DNA of 64,000 bases from Bacillus atrophaeus (lineage in GTDB: Bacteria; Bacillota; Bacilli; Bacillales; Bacillaceae). Positions 35,899-43,175 of the stretch are shown piece after piece. Both the position numbers and the translations under genes were made by a program. The notes under the pieces were generated by a model. It made no database searches. It was not told the DNA's origin and saw only the letters and a program-made list of their open reading frames with translations. Position 1 is the stretch's first letter; each line of letters opens with the position of its first letter. The stretch covers positions 62,001-126,000 of the forward strand of contig NZ_LSBB01000003.1 in NCBI RefSeq assembly GCF_001584335.1, in the 5' to 3' direction.

Positions 35899-36495
35899 TT
35901 GAAAAAGAACGAGAAGAAGTATAACATCCTTGTGTTTATGCTTTCGCTAATTGTAATACTTCATACAATTATGATGGTAATGTATAACCTGCCATTAAAT
36001 CCTGTAAACTTTAAGCATGAAAAATTAATTTCTTCATATATGAACCCGCTATTTACTCAAAATTGGCAGTTATTCGCTCCGGATCCTGTAAGCACAAATA
36101 ACAATATAATTTGTAGAGGGACATATACAAATAACAAAGGGCAAAAAGAATATACAGAGTGGATTGATATTACAGAGAGTTATAATTTAGATATTAAGAA
36201 TAATTTATTTTCTCCAAACAGACTAATGAAAACTGCACTTTCTGGTGCGGTCTTTGAAATACAACCGTATCTAAAATCCACTGATAAAAAGAAACATAAA
36301 CAAATAGTTGAGAATGAGTACACACAAATTATATCTAATATAGCTGTGGAAAAAATTGAGAAAAGCAAGAAAGTAAAATTAGAGTCACTGGATATTAAAT
36401 TATCTATAGAATCTTTTCCTGAGTACGGAAAGAATGGAAAGTCTAAATATAATGTGATGGAGTTTCCACATATCAATATATTAACAAAGGGGTGA
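35899..36495 (+). CDS. DUF5819/SdpA-like maturation protein
   Basis: 198-residue protein with one N-terminal membrane helix (about residues 10-28) and an outward-facing rest. The motif NWQLFAPDP (about residues 55-63) is the hallmark of the DUF5819/SdpA-like group, which is found next to HTTM proteins. In the B. subtilis sdp system SdpA is needed together with SdpB to turn pro-SdpC into active toxin. B. subtilis SdpA is about 40 residues shorter, so this is a distant relative. TTG 35899 lies six bases after TGGAGGTG. It overlaps or abuts the next gene. Confidence 0.72.
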   Translation: MKKNEKKYNILVFMLSLIVILHTIMMVMYNLPLNPVNFKHEKLISSYMNPLFTQNWQLFAPDPVSTNNNIICRGTYTNNKGQKEYTEWIDITESYNLDIKNNLFSPNRLMKTALSGAVFEIQPYLKSTDKKKHKQIVENEYTQIISNIAVEKIEKSKKVKLESLDIKLSIESFPEYGKNGKSKYNVMEFPHINILTKG

Positions 36496-36503
36496 TGTTA
36501 AAT

Positions 36504-37466
36504 TTGTCTAGTATATTAAATAAACTACAAAAATTTAGTTATTTAATGTCAAATGAAATGCAGTTTTTAATTGGTGCAAGTATTTTAAGAATATTTATTG
36601 GTTTACATATTATGTTTACTTATTTAATTCACTTTGCACAAAGATACGAAATATGGGGACCAAATGCTTTTTATTCTTTTGATAAGTGTCTCGAAAATTA
36701 TGGTTATACTTCGCTTTACCTTTTCAATAATTCATTCGTATATTTTGAGTTGATTTTCGTAAGTGGAATAGTGATTAATACTTTGTATATTTTAGGATAT
36801 AGAATGAGAATAGTTAGCATTATAAATTTTATTTGGGTGTGGTCTTTATACCAAAGGAATCCATATATCCATGATGGTGGTAATAATATTCTTATTCTTA
36901 TTATGTTATATCTTATTTTTGCATCTTTAGGTGAATATTTCACTATCAATACTAAGTCGGATTTAAATGAAAAGCCTAAATTTTCAATTATTATTCATAA
37001 TTTTTCAATAATGATTTCATTGATTCAAATATCTTTACTGTATTTTTTTGCAGGTTTTAATAAAGCGCAAGGGAAGATGTGGGTACATGGTACAGCACTC
37101 TATTACATATTGCAGGTTGATGAATATAGTATAAACAAGAGCTTTACAAATTTTATCATAGATAACCCTTATGTATTAGTATTTGGAACTTACTCTGCTT
37201 TGTTTCTTCAACTTATGTTTCCAATATTAATTTTGAATAAATATTTTAAAATCCCGCTGCTTATTGGTTCAATTCTATTTCATTTATCCATAATTATTTT
37301 CATGGGGCTCTTCCAATTTGGTTTTATAATGATAGCCCTTGACTTACTATTTATAACTGATAAAGAGTATAGAAAACTGTCTCAGTTCTTATTAAGGTTC
37401 AATAATAAAGTCAAATCACGCTTTGGAAAATCACTAAAACCAACCCTGAAAAATCCAAATGTGTAA
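36504..37466 (+). CDS. HTTM/SdpB-like membrane protein
   Basis: 320-residue polytopic membrane protein, about eight hydrophobic segments, of the HTTM (horizontally transferred transmembrane, vitamin-K carboxylase-like) superfamily that includes SdpB. Characteristic parts are GASILRIFIGLHIMFTYLIH near residues 24-43, the LYQRNPYIHDGGNNIL loop, and FFAGFNKAQGKMWVHGTALYYI (FFAGFNKAQGK, MWVHGTALYY). It should act with the preceding protein on the secreted peptide. GTG 36492 and ATG 36495 are in frame, but AAAGGGGTG is spaced for TTG 36504. Very AT-rich. Confidence 0.78.
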   Translation: MSSILNKLQKFSYLMSNEMQFLIGASILRIFIGLHIMFTYLIHFAQRYEIWGPNAFYSFDKCLENYGYTSLYLFNNSFVYFELIFVSGIVINTLYILGYRMRIVSIINFIWVWSLYQRNPYIHDGGNNILILIMLYLIFASLGEYFTINTKSDLNEKPKFSIIIHNFSIMISLIQISLLYFFAGFNKAQGKMWVHGTALYYILQVDEYSINKSFTNFIIDNPYVLVFGTYSALFLQLMFPILILNKYFKIPLLIGSILFHLSIIIFMGLFQFGFIMIALDLLFITDKEYRKLSQFLLRFNNKVKSRFGKSLKPTLKNPNV

Positions 37467-37538
37467 AAAGATATTTAAACTTAAATGTGTGGTTGTTATA
37501 ATTATTATGTCTTCTCAATCCACTTCAGGAGGAATTTT

Positions 37539-37754
37539 ATGTTTGATTACATTAGGATTATTGTTTATTTATTAGGGTCAATCGGAATGATTTACGCTTG
37601 TTATCGTGATTTCAATTACGCAAGAAAAGAACAAAATGATAAATGCATTTTTTTTAAAAACAAAAAATTAAGCGGGACAGTTCTATTTTGTTACTTGTTT
37701 TTATTTTTTGCTAATCTTAGGGATTTTTTATTTTTAATAATTAACTCGAAATAA
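37539..37754 (+). CDS. Small two-helix membrane protein, candidate immunity factor
   Basis: 71-residue membrane protein with two hydrophobic segments (about residues 5-21 and 46-67) separated by a charged loop rich in Arg, Lys, Asp and Cys (CYRDFNYARKEQNDK). A perfect AGGAGG lies six bases before ATG 37539. It is the last gene of the AT-rich cassette, where many bacteriocin loci carry their immunity gene. The role is inference; it has no recognised family and is unrelated to SdpI, which is larger. It could also be a second peptide. Confidence 0.55.
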   Translation: MFDYIRIIVYLLGSIGMIYACYRDFNYARKEQNDKCIFFKNKKLSGTVLFCYLFLFFANLRDFLFLIINSK

Positions 37755-38020
37755 ACCTAACTGTGAATTCCAAATACTGTTCGACTAATTGTCTACAGTG
37801 TTTAATTAGCTTTAAAATAATCGTTTTAGAACAGATAAGGAAGTATCTACCTAGTGAATCTTAAAGAAGGCTAGACGTCTCGTAGGTGGATTCTTAAACT
37901 TAACCATATGTCATCCATTTAGTGAAAAACATAAAAAATCATACTAGGTATGTTGTGTACAAAGATCGAAGAGGAAAAAAGTGGCTGTTTTCCTCTTTAA
38001 GCTGAAGTGTATAAACATGT
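37755..38020. other. Gene-free right flank of the AT-rich island
   Basis: About 265 bases with no convincing gene. It contains imperfect direct repeats TAGTGAATCTTAAA (about 37852-37865) and TAGGTGGATTCTTAAA (37883-37898), and a GAGGAAAA/TTTTCCTC hairpin (37969-37997) that may terminate the minus-strand gene starting at 38293. It may hold the decayed end of a mobile element, but no transposase or terminal repeat was recognised. Confidence 0.5.
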
Positions 38021-38293
38021 TTATTTTGACCTTTGTTTTGAAATAGCAAAGAAAATAGGAAACCCAGAACCGACCAACAAGGTGCCGAATAAAAACATTC
38101 CGCCGATAAACACGTGATAATTGGCACTGCCGACCGTAAATGCGGTTATTAAGGAAATGATGCTGAGCACTACCATGGCGATGCCAGGCGCAATTCTCAT
38201 TTTTTTACCCGTTGATTTATAAGCAATAACAGAACAAACAATTCCAATAACAATAGGGACAATCCATAAATAAAACAAAATAAACACTGACAT
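38021..38293 (-). CDS. Small three-helix membrane protein
   Basis: 90-residue hydrophobic protein with three predicted membrane segments (about residues 3-23, 32-52 and 58-80), with positively charged loops (YKSTGKKMR, ISKQRSK) placing the C-terminus inside. I do not recognise its family and there is no signature motif. TTG 38299 is in frame, but TTGGAG sits eight bases before ATG 38293. Base composition is closer to the core genome than to the island, and it lies downstream of the mntH terminator on the same strand. Confidence 0.65.
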   Translation of the reverse strand: MSVFILFYLWIVPIVIGIVCSVIAYKSTGKKMRIAPGIAMVVLSIISLITAFTVGSANYHVFIGGMFLFGTLLVGSGFPIFFAISKQRSK

Positions 38294-38368
38294 AATCAAA
38301 CTCCAATTTTTTCTTCTATCATAACAAATTCATGTAAAAAATGATACCAATGAGCTTTTAAACCAAGA

Positions 38369-38399
38369 CAAAAACCGGCCCATCTTTGGCCGGTTTTTT
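38369..38399 (-). terminator. Terminator of mntH
   Basis: AAAACCGGCC and GGCCGGTTTT form a ten-base-pair stem directly after the mntH stop, with As on the plus strand giving the T tract on the minus strand. Confidence 0.9.
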
Positions 38400-39677
38400 C
38401 TATCGTAATGTATCCACAATCAAAAATATGTTTAAAGCAACAATCAGCACTGCGATCACCCAGGAAATCATGGTCACCCATTTCGCATTGATTAATGAGC
38501 CCATAATCCGCTTATTGCTCGTAAACATAATGAGCGGAACCAATGCGAATGCGATGCCGAAGGAAAGAACAACCTGGCTCAGCACAAGAGCCGAAGTCGG
38601 ATTTACTCCTGATGCAATAATGATAATCGGCGGGATGATGGTGATGAACCGCCGTACATAAAGCGGGATGCGGTAGCGGATAAAGCCTTGCATGATCACA
38701 TCGCCTGAAAGTGTGCCGACAGATGAGCTGGACAGCCCCGCAATCAGCAAACCGATACCGAATAACACGGCGGATATGGGACTGACAAGGCTTCCGAATT
38801 GGTCGAACGCAACATCAAGATCTTCTACATATAATCCGTTTTTAAAAAACAGTGCAGCGGCCACAATCAGCATGCTGGCATTAATCGCACCCGCGATTAA
38901 CATGGCTATTAATATATCAATAAATTCAAACCTGAATATCTTTTTCCGTTCAGCATCCGTCGTGCCGACTACCCGCCGCTGGGTAAGGGCGGAGTGTAAG
39001 TAAATCGCGTGCGGCATAACGGTGGCTCCCAGGATTCCGGCGGCAAGCAGCACGCTGTCAGTGCCTTGGAACGTCGGGATGAAAAGCCCCTTCATCACTG
39101 AGCCGACATCCGGCTTTGCGAAAAAGGTTTGCAGGGCAAAAGCGATCACCACGACAAACAGCATGCCGGCGATGCCTGCTTCCAGCGAGCGGTAGCCGCG
39201 GCGCTGAAGCTCTAAAATCGCGAACGAACCGATAGCCGCGATAATAGAAGATTCAAGCAGCGGAATGCCAAACAGCAAATAAAGCCCAAGAGCTGCGCCG
39301 ATGAATTCCGCAAGGTCGGTCGCTATAATCACGAGCTCCCCTTGAATCCATAAACCGATGGAAACCGGTTTTGGGAATTCCTCCCGCGCAACTTCCGGCA
39401 GGTTTTTGCCGGTTGCGATACCAAGCTTGGCTGAGAGAGACTGTATCAAAAGCGCCATAATATTAGAAAACAAAATAACCCATAACAGCATGTACCCGTA
39501 CTTAGAGCCCGCTGATATATTTGTCGCGAAATTACCTGGATCAATATAAGCAATAGCCGCTATGAAAGCAGGGCCTAAGAAAGGGAGAAGCCCTCTGAAT
39601 CCCCTGATTTTTCCGTCAAGGGCGTCCTGTACTGCTTTCGTGCGCGGAGATTGTGCTGAGATGTCTTTATCCATCAT
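38400..39677 (-). CDS. mntH: Proton-coupled manganese importer MntH
   Basis: 425-residue NRAMP transporter with eleven membrane segments. The metal-binding DPGN motif is in AYIDPGNFATNISAGS (about residues 44-59) and the TM6 metal ligand motif MPHAIYLHSAL lies near residues 220-230. It imports Mn(II) with protons. The upstream MntR box indicates repression when manganese is sufficient. ATG 39677 follows AGGTGATG; ATG 39674 is next. It stands alone between the island and ydaS, as in B. subtilis (YdaR). Confidence 0.95.
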   Translation of the reverse strand: MMDKDISAQSPRTKAVQDALDGKIRGFRGLLPFLGPAFIAAIAYIDPGNFATNISAGSKYGYMLLWVILFSNIMALLIQSLSAKLGIATGKNLPEVAREEFPKPVSIGLWIQGELVIIATDLAEFIGAALGLYLLFGIPLLESSIIAAIGSFAILELQRRGYRSLEAGIAGMLFVVVIAFALQTFFAKPDVGSVMKGLFIPTFQGTDSVLLAAGILGATVMPHAIYLHSALTQRRVVGTTDAERKKIFRFEFIDILIAMLIAGAINASMLIVAAALFFKNGLYVEDLDVAFDQFGSLVSPISAVLFGIGLLIAGLSSSSVGTLSGDVIMQGFIRYRIPLYVRRFITIIPPIIIIASGVNPTSALVLSQVVLSFGIAFALVPLIMFTSNKRIMGSLINAKWVTMISWVIAVLIVALNIFLIVDTLR

Positions 39678-39717
39678 GTCATCACCTGAATTCTTATGTT
39701 TTTACCGTATAACAAAT

Positions 39718-39736
39718 AGTTTCCTTAGTCCAAATT
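39718..39736 (-). promoter_or_regulatory. MntR operator of mntH
   Basis: On the minus strand AATTTGGACTAAGGAAACT matches the MntR box consensus (AATTTGCCTTAAGGAAAC) with few changes. It lies over the probable promoter, with TTGGAC as -35 and TATACG as -10 further downstream. Confidence 0.8.
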
Positions 39737-39861
39737 ATTTTATCTACATCATATGACCATCAGGTTCTGTTGTCAACCAATGACTGTCAAAAACTGACCG
39801 TAAAATGTTTCCCTGATATGTAACATGATATGTAAAGTCTTTAAATAAAGGTCCATAAAAT

Positions 39862-39892
39862 AAAGGCACCGTTCCATTGAAGAAACGGTGCC
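39862..39892 (-). terminator. Terminator of ydaS
   Basis: GGCACCGTT (39865-39873) and AACGGTGCC (39884-39892) form a nine-base-pair stem. The T-rich tail is on the minus strand. Confidence 0.82.
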
Positions 39893-39917
39893 GGCTGTCA
39901 GTTTTCTGATAATGAAT

Positions 39918-40184
39918 TTAAGCTTCCTTCCGCATTCCGCGGAACACAAGGCTTAATAAGAAAACAAAGATCACTGCGCCGATAATGGCGGGAATAATCG
40001 CAAATCCTGCGAGACTTGGACCCCAAGTTCCGAGAAGTCCGTGACCGATCCATGCCCCGATAAGTCCGGCAATCATAGATCCGATAATTCCTCCGGGCAT
40101 CCGATTTCCGACAATCGCACTTCCGATTAAACCTATAACAATTGCAACAAGTAAAGATACTAAAAAGCCTAGCATGGTATTCAC
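39918..40184 (-). CDS. ydaS: GlsB/YeaQ/YmgE-family stress membrane protein YdaS
   Basis: 88-residue Gly-rich membrane protein with three hydrophobic segments (transglycosylase-associated protein family). Typical repeats of the family such as GLIGSAIVGNRMPGGIIGSM, IAGLIGAWIGHGLLG and GAVIFVFLLSLVF are all present. The function is unknown, but members are general stress proteins in many bacteria, and ydaS is a sigma-B gene in B. subtilis. ATG 40184 follows GGAGAGGTG... on the minus strand. The region upstream carries a sigma-B-like promoter. Confidence 0.88.
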   Translation of the reverse strand: MNTMLGFLVSLLVAIVIGLIGSAIVGNRMPGGIIGSMIAGLIGAWIGHGLLGTWGPSLAGFAIIPAIIGAVIFVFLLSLVFRGMRKEA

Positions 40185-40208
40185 CTCTCCTTGGTTATTT
40201 ACTGATCA

Positions 40209-40234
40209 ATAGCCGTTCTGTTTATGTTCCAAAC
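40209..40234 (-). promoter_or_regulatory. Sigma-B-type promoter of ydaS
   Basis: On the minus strand GTTTGG (complement of 40229-40234), 14 bases, then GGCTAT (complement of 40209-40214), one mismatch from the GGGTAT -10. Confidence 0.6.
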
Positions 40235-40274
40235 ATTTGAAAGCATATTGCTGACATATTTGCGCTTTTCGTTG

Positions 40275-40727
40275 TTATTTCTCCATGTCCATCTTTTTTT
40301 GGACTCTGCCATCCGCTTTATGAACGATGACTTCAGTGCCTTTATTTTCAGCTATTTCTTTAGCGCGGCTGATGGCTTCCTGCTTCGTATCTTTGACTTC
40401 TGTCACCCGCTTCGCATCTTCCGTTTTAACGGCCCATCCCTCTTTATGCTTGATGACATGCTCGGCTTTGTCCATCAGCTCGGGTCTGGCCCCGCTGTCG
40501 CTGTCACGATCCCGTTTCGTTACATTATCATGTTTAACGAAATCATCAATCTCATCCTTCGATGCATGCTGCGCCCATTCCTTCGCCTGGCTTGTGGCGA
40601 TCGGAATCGCGCGGCCTTCTTCATAGCCCTCATTAATCATGGCATTGGCGATTTCAATCGCTTTTTTCTTCACAGGCTTATCAAGATTTTTAAACGAATT
40701 CGGATAATCTTTCATTGACCAAGGCAT
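40275..40727 (-). CDS. ydaT: General stress protein YdaT (DUF2188)
   Basis: 150-residue hydrophilic protein. The N-terminal half (WSMKDYPNSFKNLDKPVKKK, then IANAMINEGYEEGRAIPIAT) is the YdaT-specific part. The C-terminal half (GWAVKTEDAKRVTEVKDTKQ and EIAENKGTEVIVHKADGRVQ) is a DUF2188 domain. The function is unknown; it belongs to the sigma-B regulon. The minus-strand frame is open to 41204, but ATG 40727 is preceded by AAAGGAGTGA and by an excellent sigma-B promoter, which fixes the start. It is divergent from ydbA. Confidence 0.88.
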   Translation of the reverse strand: MPWSMKDYPNSFKNLDKPVKKKAIEIANAMINEGYEEGRAIPIATSQAKEWAQHASKDEIDDFVKHDNVTKRDRDSDSGARPELMDKAEHVIKHKEGWAVKTEDAKRVTEVKDTKQEAISRAKEIAENKGTEVIVHKADGRVQKKMDMEK

Positions 40728-40758
40728 GTCTGTCACTCCTTTAGCTTTTATAAAAATG

Positions 40759-40783
40759 ATACCCAAAGGTGTAAAAAGAAAAC
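40759..40783 (-). promoter_or_regulatory. Sigma-B promoter of ydaT
   Basis: GTTTTC (complement of 40778-40783), a 13-base spacer and a perfect GGGTAT (complement of 40759-40764). Confidence 0.85.
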
Positions 40784-40844
40784 GTTCCTGGGAAAAATGA
40801 AGGTATACTATATAGTAGAAAAAAAGAAGGGAAGTGCTGGTTGG

Positions 40845-41651
40845 GTGACTGAACATCAAGAAGATCTTCAAAAACAATTGAAGGAAATTGAAAAATGGGA
40901 AAAGGAACAGCAAAAAGTCTGGTTCTGGGATAAGCTCAGCCGTCTCCCATTTCAGCTGCTGGACAAGCTGACTCCTGATTTTATCCATAAAAAAATCGGC
41001 ACACTGCTGGATGAAGTGGGGAGCTTTATTCAAACGGGCGGGCAGTACCTCACATCTGAGAAACAAATTATCAAGCATTTTCAAAAGAAGCTGCCTGATG
41101 AGCCGATTGAGTCGCTTCAAGATGTTCAAAAAGCTCCGCTTGCCATTATGGACGACATTGCGGAAAGCATGGGGCGGAACCGGGCCAATGCCGCAGCCGT
41201 TCAAGGAGCCACAACAGGCGTAGGCGGTGTATTTACACTGGCCGCTGATATTCCGGCAGTACTCGGATTATCATTAAAAACGCTGCAAGACATCGCGGTC
41301 GCTTATGGCTATGACCCTAAAGAAAAAAAAGAGCGGGTATTCATCGTGAAATGTTTGCAGCTCAGCTCAGCCGACATTGTCGGAAAAAAATCAATCCTGA
41401 AAGAATTAAAAGACTACGATCAAGACTCGCGTACATATAAAAGCGCCGCTTCCCAAATTCAAGGCTGGCGGGAAGTCGTATACAGCTACCGGGACTCCTT
41501 TGGCTGGAAGAAGTTCTTTCAAATGGTGCCGGTGGCGGGCATGGTCTTCGGGGCTTCTGCCAATCGGTCGGCATTACACAGCATCGCGGAAACAGGCATG
41601 ATGCTTTACAAAAAACGGCGCATTCTGGAACGGCTGAAAGAAACAGAATAG
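40845..41651 (+). CDS. ydbA: EcsC-family protein YdbA
   Basis: 268-residue protein with the EcsC domain in its C-terminal two thirds: GATTGVGGVFTLAADIPAVL near residues 126-145, SLKTLQDIAVAYGYDP and VPVAGMVFGASANRSALHSI. The hydrophobic Ala/Gly-rich segments suggest membrane association. An N-terminal charged helix (EDLQKQLKEIEKWEKEQQKV) may form a coiled coil. The function is unknown. The frame is open from ATG 40797, but that codon is followed by TATACT, a likely -10. GTG 40845 after AGAAGGGAAG is therefore preferred, with moderate certainty. Confidence 0.75.
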   Translation: MTEHQEDLQKQLKEIEKWEKEQQKVWFWDKLSRLPFQLLDKLTPDFIHKKIGTLLDEVGSFIQTGGQYLTSEKQIIKHFQKKLPDEPIESLQDVQKAPLAIMDDIAESMGRNRANAAAVQGATTGVGGVFTLAADIPAVLGLSLKTLQDIAVAYGYDPKEKKERVFIVKCLQLSSADIVGKKSILKELKDYDQDSRTYKSAASQIQGWREVVYSYRDSFGWKKFFQMVPVAGMVFGASANRSALHSIAETGMMLYKKRRILERLKETE

Positions 41652-41659
41652 AAGAAACC

Positions 41660-41695
41660 AAGCAGGCGGACGCCAAATTCCGGCTGCTTTTTTTT
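41660..41695 (+). terminator. Terminator of ydbA
   Basis: AAGCAGGCGG pairs with CCGGCTGCTT with one mismatch, followed by eight Ts. Confidence 0.8.
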
Positions 41696-41847
41696 ATAGA
41701 TTTTTGCCGTACTTTCACCGCGAGTGAAACCTGAAATTACGGATAGCGAGCATTGGAGCAATCTGAATGTTTTCCTGCGTGAGCCCCGTCCTGACAACGA
41801 TTCCGAGGTTACCGGACATGCCGAAACACATTCAATGTGTTTTCTTT

Positions 41848-41872
41848 GTTTAAAAGATATAAGAGCGGGAAA
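41848..41872 (+). promoter_or_regulatory. Sigma-B promoter of gsiB
   Basis: GTTTAA (41848-41853), 13 bases, GGGAAA (41867-41872), very close to the well-studied gsiB promoter of B. subtilis. Confidence 0.85.
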
Positions 41873-41907
41873 TCAACAAGCAACACCAATTAAAGGAGGA
41901 ATTCAAA

Positions 41908-42282
41908 ATGGCACAAGATAACAAAATGAGTAGAGAAGAAGCAGGTAGAAAAGGCGGAGAAACTACTAGCAAAAACCATGACAAAGAATTCTATCAAGAG
42001 ATTGGCGAAAAAGGCGGAGAAGCCACCAGCAAAAACCACGACAAAGAATTCTATCAAGAGATCGGTGAAAAAGGCGGAGAAGCCACCAGCAAAAATCATG
42101 ACAAAGAATTCTATCAAGAGATTGGCGAAAAAGGCGGAGAAGCCACCAGCAAAAATCATGACAAAGAATTCTATCAAGGAATCGGACAAAAAGGCGGAGA
42201 AGCCACTAGCAAAAACCACGACAAAGAATTCTATCAAGAAATTGGCTCAAAAGGCGGAAACAACAACAATCGCAACGATTAA
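41908..42282 (+). CDS. gsiB: Glucose-starvation and general stress protein GsiB
   Basis: 124-residue, extremely hydrophilic LEA-like protein made of five 20-residue KGG repeats (unit KGGEATSKNHDKEFYQEIGE) between a short start (MAQDNKMSREEAGR) and an Asn-rich end. It protects cells during desiccation and general stress and is one of the most strongly induced sigma-B proteins in B. subtilis. ATG 41908 follows AAAGGAGG, a very strong ribosome site. It is monocistronic with its own terminator. Confidence 0.96.
   Translation: MAQDNKMSREEAGRKGGETTSKNHDKEFYQEIGEKGGEATSKNHDKEFYQEIGEKGGEATSKNHDKEFYQEIGEKGGEATSKNHDKEFYQGIGQKGGEATSKNHDKEFYQEIGSKGGNNNNRND
41950..42249 (+). repeat. Five tandem 60-bp repeats encoding the GsiB KGG units
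   Basis: Five consecutive 60-bp units with only a few base differences between copies. The middle copies are the most alike, which suggests recent slippage or gene conversion. Units contain the constant AAAGGCGGAGA and GACAAAGAATTCTATCAAG segments. Confidence 0.93.
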
Positions 42283-42320
42283 TCAGCATTGTAAATACAA
42301 CAGGCAGACAAACTGTACCC

Positions 42321-42356
42321 AAAAAGCGATCCAGGTCTAATCTGAGATCGCTTTTT
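42321..42356 (+). terminator. Terminator of gsiB
   Basis: AAAAAGCGATC and GATCGCTTTTT form an eleven-base-pair stem. Confidence 0.85.
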
Positions 42357-42447
42357 GGTGTTTGAAAAAACCTTTTTTGTTGTCAGAAAATTCTTTGTGA
42401 AAACAACCGTCCCCGTTACAATAGATGAAAAAAGGGGATGCAAGTAA

Positions 42448-42793
42448 ATGCCGGATATACAGAACTTGATCAGCATGGCAAATGAAATAAAAGGCAGGTA
42501 CGCGAATTTTTCAGTCTCAGAGGTGAATGATCACTGCCTCCGTCTCGCAGTATTTACGGGAGAATATGACTGGCATGTCCATCCGGAGTCCGACGAATTA
42601 TTCATCATTCTGGAAGGGGAATTTGTACATCGATTTTAAAGACAAAGAAACGGCGGTTTTGAGATCGAATGACTCACTACTGGTACCTAAAGGAACCGTT
42701 CACCGCACAAGGTCATATGTGAGAACCGTGAACCTATGTATTGAGCATAGTCACGCCGAAACGCTGATCACGGAGACAGAACATGCTGATTAA
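42448..42793 (+). pseudogene. ydbB: Cupin gene ydbB with a single-base frameshift
   Basis: The start reads as a normal small cupin (CLRLAVFTGEYDWHVHPESD, then ELFIILEGE). At a TTT run (42622-42624) one extra T shifts the frame and gives a premature stop at 42637. The following frame continues the cupin (LYIDFKDKETAVLRSNDSLL, then VPKGTVHRTR). Without the extra T the gene would encode 114 residues, the normal length for B. subtilis YdbB. The first metal-binding block would be made, but the second half of the barrel would not. ydbC overlaps its end by 11 bases. A sequencing error is possible. Confidence 0.82.
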
Positions 42794-43145
42794 AGAAATG
42801 AAATGTGAAGTGGAAGCCGCATATAAGGAAGCATTTTCAAAAGCGCAGTCAAGGTGGGAAGAATTAAAGTACGTAAATGGATTTATTAAACAAGCCGGAG
42901 GATGGAGAAAAAATGAGAACGGCATGTTTACTGCAATAGTCGTTGGCGTGTGGGAAGATCAACAAACATACGAAGAATTCATGACCAATGAACATGACAG
43001 GATCTACGCTAACACTAAGCAGCAAGGCACATTTCGCTCCATACAAGTCAAACTGTATCAAGAAAAACCCCCAGTCGACACAGAGCGCTTTCTCATGACA
43101 AGCAACGTTCAACGCGAACCGGGCTGGACGATTCAAAGGCAATAA
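42783..43145 (+). CDS. ydbC: DUF4937/ABM-like protein YdbC
   Basis: 120-residue protein with the DUF4937 architecture, a ferredoxin-like fold related to ABM domains. Features include SRWEELKYVNGFIKQAGGW near residues 23-41, the GVWEDQQTYEEFMTNEHD helix region and the terminal MTSNVQREPGWTI. The function is unknown. ATG 42783 overlaps the end of ydbB, so translation was normally coupled to ydbB. With ydbB frameshifted its expression may be reduced, and it relies on initiation at its own start. Confidence 0.8.
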   Translation: MLIKEMKCEVEAAYKEAFSKAQSRWEELKYVNGFIKQAGGWRKNENGMFTAIVVGVWEDQQTYEEFMTNEHDRIYANTKQQGTFRSIQVKLYQEKPPVDTERFLMTSNVQREPGWTIQRQ

Positions 43146-43175
43146 AAACAGCCCTATTACAGGGCTGTTTTTTTA
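43145..43175. terminator. Bidirectional terminator between ydbC and ydbD
   Basis: AAAACAGCCCT and AGGGCTGTTTT form an eleven-base-pair stem that fills the gap between the two convergent stops. Confidence 0.9.

Noticed and set aside
40224..40718. 164-codon open frame on the plus strand opposite ydaT
   Set aside because: It is the mirror of ydaT, has no ribosome site, and ydaT has a perfect sigma-B promoter and known family match.
40728..41204. Upstream extension of ydaT on the minus strand
   Set aside because: It would cover ydbA and the sigma-B promoter of ydaT, and the extended part has no family resemblance.
41950..42249. Regular 60-bp repeats that might suggest a CRISPR array or satellite
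   Set aside because: The repeats are contiguous, have no variable spacers and encode the KGG repeats of GsiB in one frame.
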